A stretch of 7,689 nt of DNA from positions 1-7,689 of the forward strand of contig JAOZMN010000133.1 of NCBI GenBank assembly GCA_029934265.1, written 5' to 3'. The notes under the pieces are model-generated. The model was not told the DNA's origin. It made no database searches and saw only the letters and a list, made by a program, of their open reading frames with translations. This document shows positions 6,210 through 7,689 of this stretch, one piece after another. A program made the position numbers and the translations under genes. Every line of letters begins with the position of its first letter. The stretch's first letter is position 1. Source of the stretch: Bacteroidales bacterium (GTDB taxonomy: Bacteria; Bacteroidota; Bacteroidia; Bacteroidales; JAADGE01).

Positions 6210-6295
6210 TCAAATTCTCTATTTTACCTTAATTTTGTTTCTTTTATTCAATGCCCTGAATAAAAGAAAACACAAAAATAAAATAGAGAATTTGA
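6210..6295. repeat. 86-nt imperfect palindrome between two operons
   Basis: The outer arms are a perfect 17-bp inverted repeat (6210-6226 and 6279-6295, starting TCAAATTCTC). The inner arms are a perfect 13-bp inverted repeat (6238-6250, TTTCTTTTATTCA, and 6257-6269) around a 6-nt loop ATGCCC. The middle (6227-6237 against 6270-6278) pairs only partly. It lies about 20 nt beyond the terminator of the ArdC-like gene and upstream of the next promoter box. On the minus strand it is followed by GAAG and six T residues, so it could act as a secondary terminator. Other options are a cruciform, a replication or packaging site, or a protein-binding site. Confidence 0.7.
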
Positions 6296-6312
6296 AGCCT
6301 TTGCCCGGGTAT

Positions 6313-6350
6313 AAAAAAAGCGGTCAGCTACTAACTGACCGCTTTTTTTT
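6313..6350 (-). terminator. Strong intrinsic terminator after the ArdC-like gene
   Basis: GCGGTCAG (6320-6327) and CTGACCGC (6335-6342) form a perfect GC-rich 8-bp stem with a 7-nt loop. It is flanked by seven A (6313-6319) and eight T (6343-6350), so it can work in both directions; the gene order requires the minus direction. The zero-frame reading of the ArdC-like gene runs into this hairpin, whereas the -1 frame stops at 6349-6351, just at its edge. Confidence 0.9.
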
Positions 6351-6692
6351 AGATTTTTTGAACTTGCTTAGAACTAAAAATATGTGCAACTGGGAAAAAT
6401 CAGATTTGTTTTCTTCTTCCTCTTTTTTCGGTTCTGCCTTTTCCTGTTCTTGTAGTTCCTTGAGTGGTCGCCCCCAAATTAAAAAGGCGGTTTCTCCTTT
6501 CTTTACTTGGAAGCCTTCTTTCTTCCACGACTTATAAGTATTGAATTTCAGTTTATTATCTTTATCGTAAATGTAATTAATAATCATATCATTTACTTTT
6601 TCAAATTCGTCACCTGTAGCCTTGTTAATTGCAAGAGCTGTTTTGCTTAGCTCCTGCAATTTTTCACGTTTTATTAGTTGCTTTTCTGTCAT
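6324..6692 (-). CDS. ArdC-like N-terminal domain protein with a C-terminal frame break
   Basis: Residues 50-76 carry the pattern of the ArdC N-terminal / DUF1738-type domain: FNTYKSWKKEGFQVKKGETA (50-69), then FLIWGRP. ArdC-family N-terminal domains bind single-stranded DNA, and full-length ArdC adds a metallopeptidase domain and has antirestriction activity; that second domain is absent here. A Glu/Lys-rich linker (79-96) follows, then FSQLHIF. At A TTT TTA (6381-6375) the zero frame goes on to FKKSKKKRSVSS, encoded partly by the terminator stem. The -1 frame instead gives SSKQVQKI and a stop at 6351-6349, matching the 'FS..QV' ending I expect for this family. The native product is probably about 114 aa. 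It starts with ATG 6692, 2 nt after the coiled-coil gene. Confidence 0.7.
   Translation of the reverse strand: MTEKQLIKREKLQELSKTALAINKATGDEFEKVNDMIINYIYDKDNKLKFNTYKSWKKEGFQVKKGETAFLIWGRPLKELQEQEKAEPKKEEEENKSDFSQLHIFLVLSKFKKSKKKRSVSS
6375..6381 (-). other. Reading-frame break A TTT TTA in the ArdC-like gene
   Basis: The zero-frame codons are ATA TTT TTA GTT. Re-reading one base at TTA leads to AGT TCT AAG CAA GTT, restoring a family-like end and a stop before the terminator hairpin. The heptamer A UUU UUA differs from the classic U UUU UUA only in its first base, so slippage would be imperfect. One missing T in the five-T run explains it equally well. Confidence 0.5.
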
Positions 6693-6694
6693 AA

Positions 6695-7312
6695 TTACAG
6701 CGTTGCAACTTGGTTTTCAAGTTCTGTAATTTTCATGCTTATTTTAGCGGAAATTAACGGAATGAACTCTTTAATAACAGTAATGTTTGAGGTTTTAAAT
6801 TTCTTGTGTTCACCTCCGGAATAAAAAGAAAATAATATAGAACTGTCGCTTGTCTCAAATAAATCAATAGAAGGTGATATTTCTACATTGTTTAAATTTT
6901 CCTGTACATTCTTATATCTATCTAACATTTCGAGCGTTAAAGTTTTCTTTTTAATGATTTCTTTCATTTCCGAAACTGAAAATTTACTTTGTTTAAGTTT
7001 CTCATTTTCAGCCTGCAAGTTTTCTAAACGGCTTTGCATTTCTTCCATTTGTTCTCTGAAAATTTGCATTTCATCAATTTGGGTTTCTTCTTTAATTTCG
7101 ACTTCCTCAATTTCCGGAGTTCCAAAAGCGTCAAAGCTCGGATTGTTTTCTAAAAAATTTTCACTATCTGCAAAATCGTTGCAAATCATCATACTTGTAA
7201 ACTCCTCTTCCGATACTTCAATAGTTTCAAAATCTGTGCTAACTTCTTTTACGTTTTTTTTGTAAATAAAGTTAGTTCCGGTTGTCGTGTAATACTTTTT
7301 TGGTAATTTCAT
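6695..7312 (-). CDS. Coiled-coil hypothetical protein, 205 aa
   Basis: I chose ATG at 7312-7310 (MKLPKKYYTT...); the frame is open upstream only to a TTG at 7390, and that extension (MTYSRLPVYF...) would consume the leader. Residues 1-64 are a mixed N-terminus. Residues 65-80 are acidic (EIEEVEIKEETQIDEM), and 81-108 form a strong heptad coiled coil (FREQMEEMQSRLENLQAENE onward). Residues 112-205 look like a separate alpha/beta domain containing FSFYSGGEHKKFKTSN and a final amphipathic helix (ISAKISMKITELENQV). I do not recognise the family. It is cotranscribed with the ArdC-like gene (2 nt spacing) from the promoter at 7444-7475, so it may belong to an early or DNA-handling module. Oligomerisation through the coiled coil is likely. 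Confidence 0.7.
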   Translation of the reverse strand: MKLPKKYYTTTGTNFIYKKNVKEVSTDFETIEVSEEEFTSMMICNDFADSENFLENNPSFDAFGTPEIEEVEIKEETQIDEMQIFREQMEEMQSRLENLQAENEKLKQSKFSVSEMKEIIKKKTLTLEMLDRYKNVQENLNNVEISPSIDLFETSDSSILFSFYSGGEHKKFKTSNITVIKEFIPLISAKISMKITELENQVATL

Positions 7313-7342
7313 TTTCCTATAATTTAAAAGATTTATAAAAAT

Positions 7343-7354
7343 GTGCCGTCGCAC
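7343..7354 (-). promoter_or_regulatory. Small GC-rich leader hairpin before the coiled-coil gene
   Basis: GTGC (7343-7346) and GCAC (7351-7354) pair around a 4-nt loop. On the minus strand the hairpin is followed by ATTTTTAT and then the ATG about 30 nt further on. It is the only GC-rich patch of the leader and might be an operator or weak attenuator, but a 4-bp stem is weak evidence. Confidence 0.25.
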
Positions 7355-7443
7355 TTTATCAAAATAGACTGGTAATCGTGAATATGTCAAAGAACTTTTA
7401 CAGTCAAAAAAAACAAGACTATATTTTTGCTATTTTGTTAATA

Positions 7444-7475
7444 CAAAGATAGTTATAAAAAATGGATTGTGCAAA
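7444..7475 (-). promoter_or_regulatory. Bacteroidota-type promoter for the coiled-coil / ArdC-like operon
   Basis: On the minus strand TTTG (7475-7472) is followed after exactly 20 nt by TATCTTTG (7451-7444). This fits the known Bacteroidota vegetative consensus TTTG, 19-21 nt, TAnnTTTG. The transcript would start near 7437 and carry a leader of roughly 125 nt before the ATG at 7312. It is the best promoter in the window and the strongest single clue to the host phylum. Confidence 0.75.
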
Positions 7476-7689
7476 CGAATTGATTTACAGGCAATTAAGA
7501 AGACCGCAAAAGGCTGACAGTCAAATCGTTACGGTCTTAAAAGCATCAAAAAGGCTATTTTAAAGTTTTTTGTTATTTAGATTAATTCTAAATAGTGTAA
7601 CTATCTTAGTAAAAATAAGTTAAAGCCTTGTTTCTTAGCAAGAAATATTTTGAGTACTTTTTTATAAAAGTACTTCTATTTCTCTCGAG
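7476..7689. other. Noncoding, hairpin-rich region at the right edge
   Basis: I see no gene here on either strand. The region contains five small inverted repeats: AAGACCG/CGGTCTT (7500-7506 and 7532-7538), ATTTAGA/TCTAAAT (7575-7593), ATAGT/ACTAT (7592-7604), TTTCTT/AAGAAA (7631-7645) and AGTACTTTT/AAAAGTACT (7653-7674). None is followed by a clear U-tract on the minus strand. They may be operators, an origin-like region or structured RNA upstream of the promoter at 7444-7475, or chance in AT-rich DNA. Confidence 0.4.

Noticed and set aside
6230..6280. TAnnTTTG-like boxes on both strands inside the palindrome (6230-6237 plus, 6273-6280 minus), suggesting an invertible promoter or a plus-strand small RNA
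   Set aside because: Neither has a TTTG -33 element at 19-21 nt, and the palindrome's symmetry makes a box on one strand likely to be mirrored on the other. The 52-nt interval is also small for a recombinase-invertible promoter, and no recombinase is present.
6235..6537. Plus-strand 100-codon open frame over the palindrome, terminator and ArdC-like gene
   Set aside because: It is antisense to a recognisable domain, is low-complexity (Ser/Phe/Leu-rich) and crosses a terminator hairpin; it is a shadow.
6888..7265. Plus-strand 125-codon open frame
   Set aside because: It is the antisense of the coiled-coil gene; its Ser/Phe/Leu-rich composition is typical of the reverse complement of Lys/Glu-rich coding sequence.
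7313..7390. N-terminal extension of the coiled-coil protein from a TTG start
   Set aside because: TTG is a poor start, the extension lies within the leader containing a GC-rich hairpin, and an ATG is available at 7312.
7684..7689. CTCGAG (XhoI site) exactly at the window end
   Set aside because: It may hint at a cloning or cut boundary, but a single six-base palindrome at an edge is not evidence of anything biological.

Overview
The window looks like part of a tailed bacteriophage or prophage of a Bacteroidota host. The DNA is AT-rich. A perfect Bacteroidota-type promoter (TTTG, 20 nt, TATCTTTG) lies at 7444-7475, most gene starts have no Shine-Dalgarno sequence, and two proteins resemble families I know from Bacteroidota phages: a portal-like protein and a DUF6712-like protein. 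No host housekeeping gene is visible. Every convincing gene is on the minus strand, so transcription runs from high to low coordinates.

Right to left there are three transcription units. Unit 1 (7475 to 6313) begins at the promoter at 7444-7475. It encodes a 205-aa coiled-coil protein and a small protein with an ArdC-like N-terminal (ssDNA-binding type) domain, and it ends at a strong hairpin terminator at 6313-6350. Next comes a roughly 290-nt noncoding interval with an 86-nt imperfect palindrome (6210-6295), a -7 promoter box (6129-6136), a hairpin terminator in minus orientation (6073-6106) and a second -7-like box just before the next gene. Unit 2 (6033 to 974) is a tightly packed virion-assembly operon: a 92-aa protein, the portal, a DUF6712-like connector candidate, a 110-aa protein, a small membrane protein, a 280-aa conserved phage-type protein, a tail-terminator-like protein and a neck/tail-joining candidate. 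It ends at a terminator at 887-922. Unit 3 (from about 850 to the left edge) encodes three small unrecognised proteins behind a leader containing a long-range inverted repeat.

In unit 2 the genes are mostly separated by a few bases or overlap as ATGA or TAATG, so their translation is probably coupled. The products would plausibly build the portal vertex, the head-tail connector and the tail end. No terminase, major capsid protein, tail tube, tape measure, integrase or lysis gene is visible, so this is a fragment of the element.

The most interesting signal is a textbook -1 slippery heptamer (A AAA AAC, 2809-2803) at the end of the small membrane-protein gene. The zero frame stops two codons later, while the -1 frame continues for 27 sensible codons and ends in a TAATG overlap with the next gene. 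A second reading-frame break with the same -1 sense (A UUU UUA, 6381-6375) lies near the end of the ArdC-like gene. Shifting frame there restores a family-like C-terminus and a stop codon just before the terminator. Both lie in homopolymers, so undercalled bases are the main alternative to programmed frameshifting.
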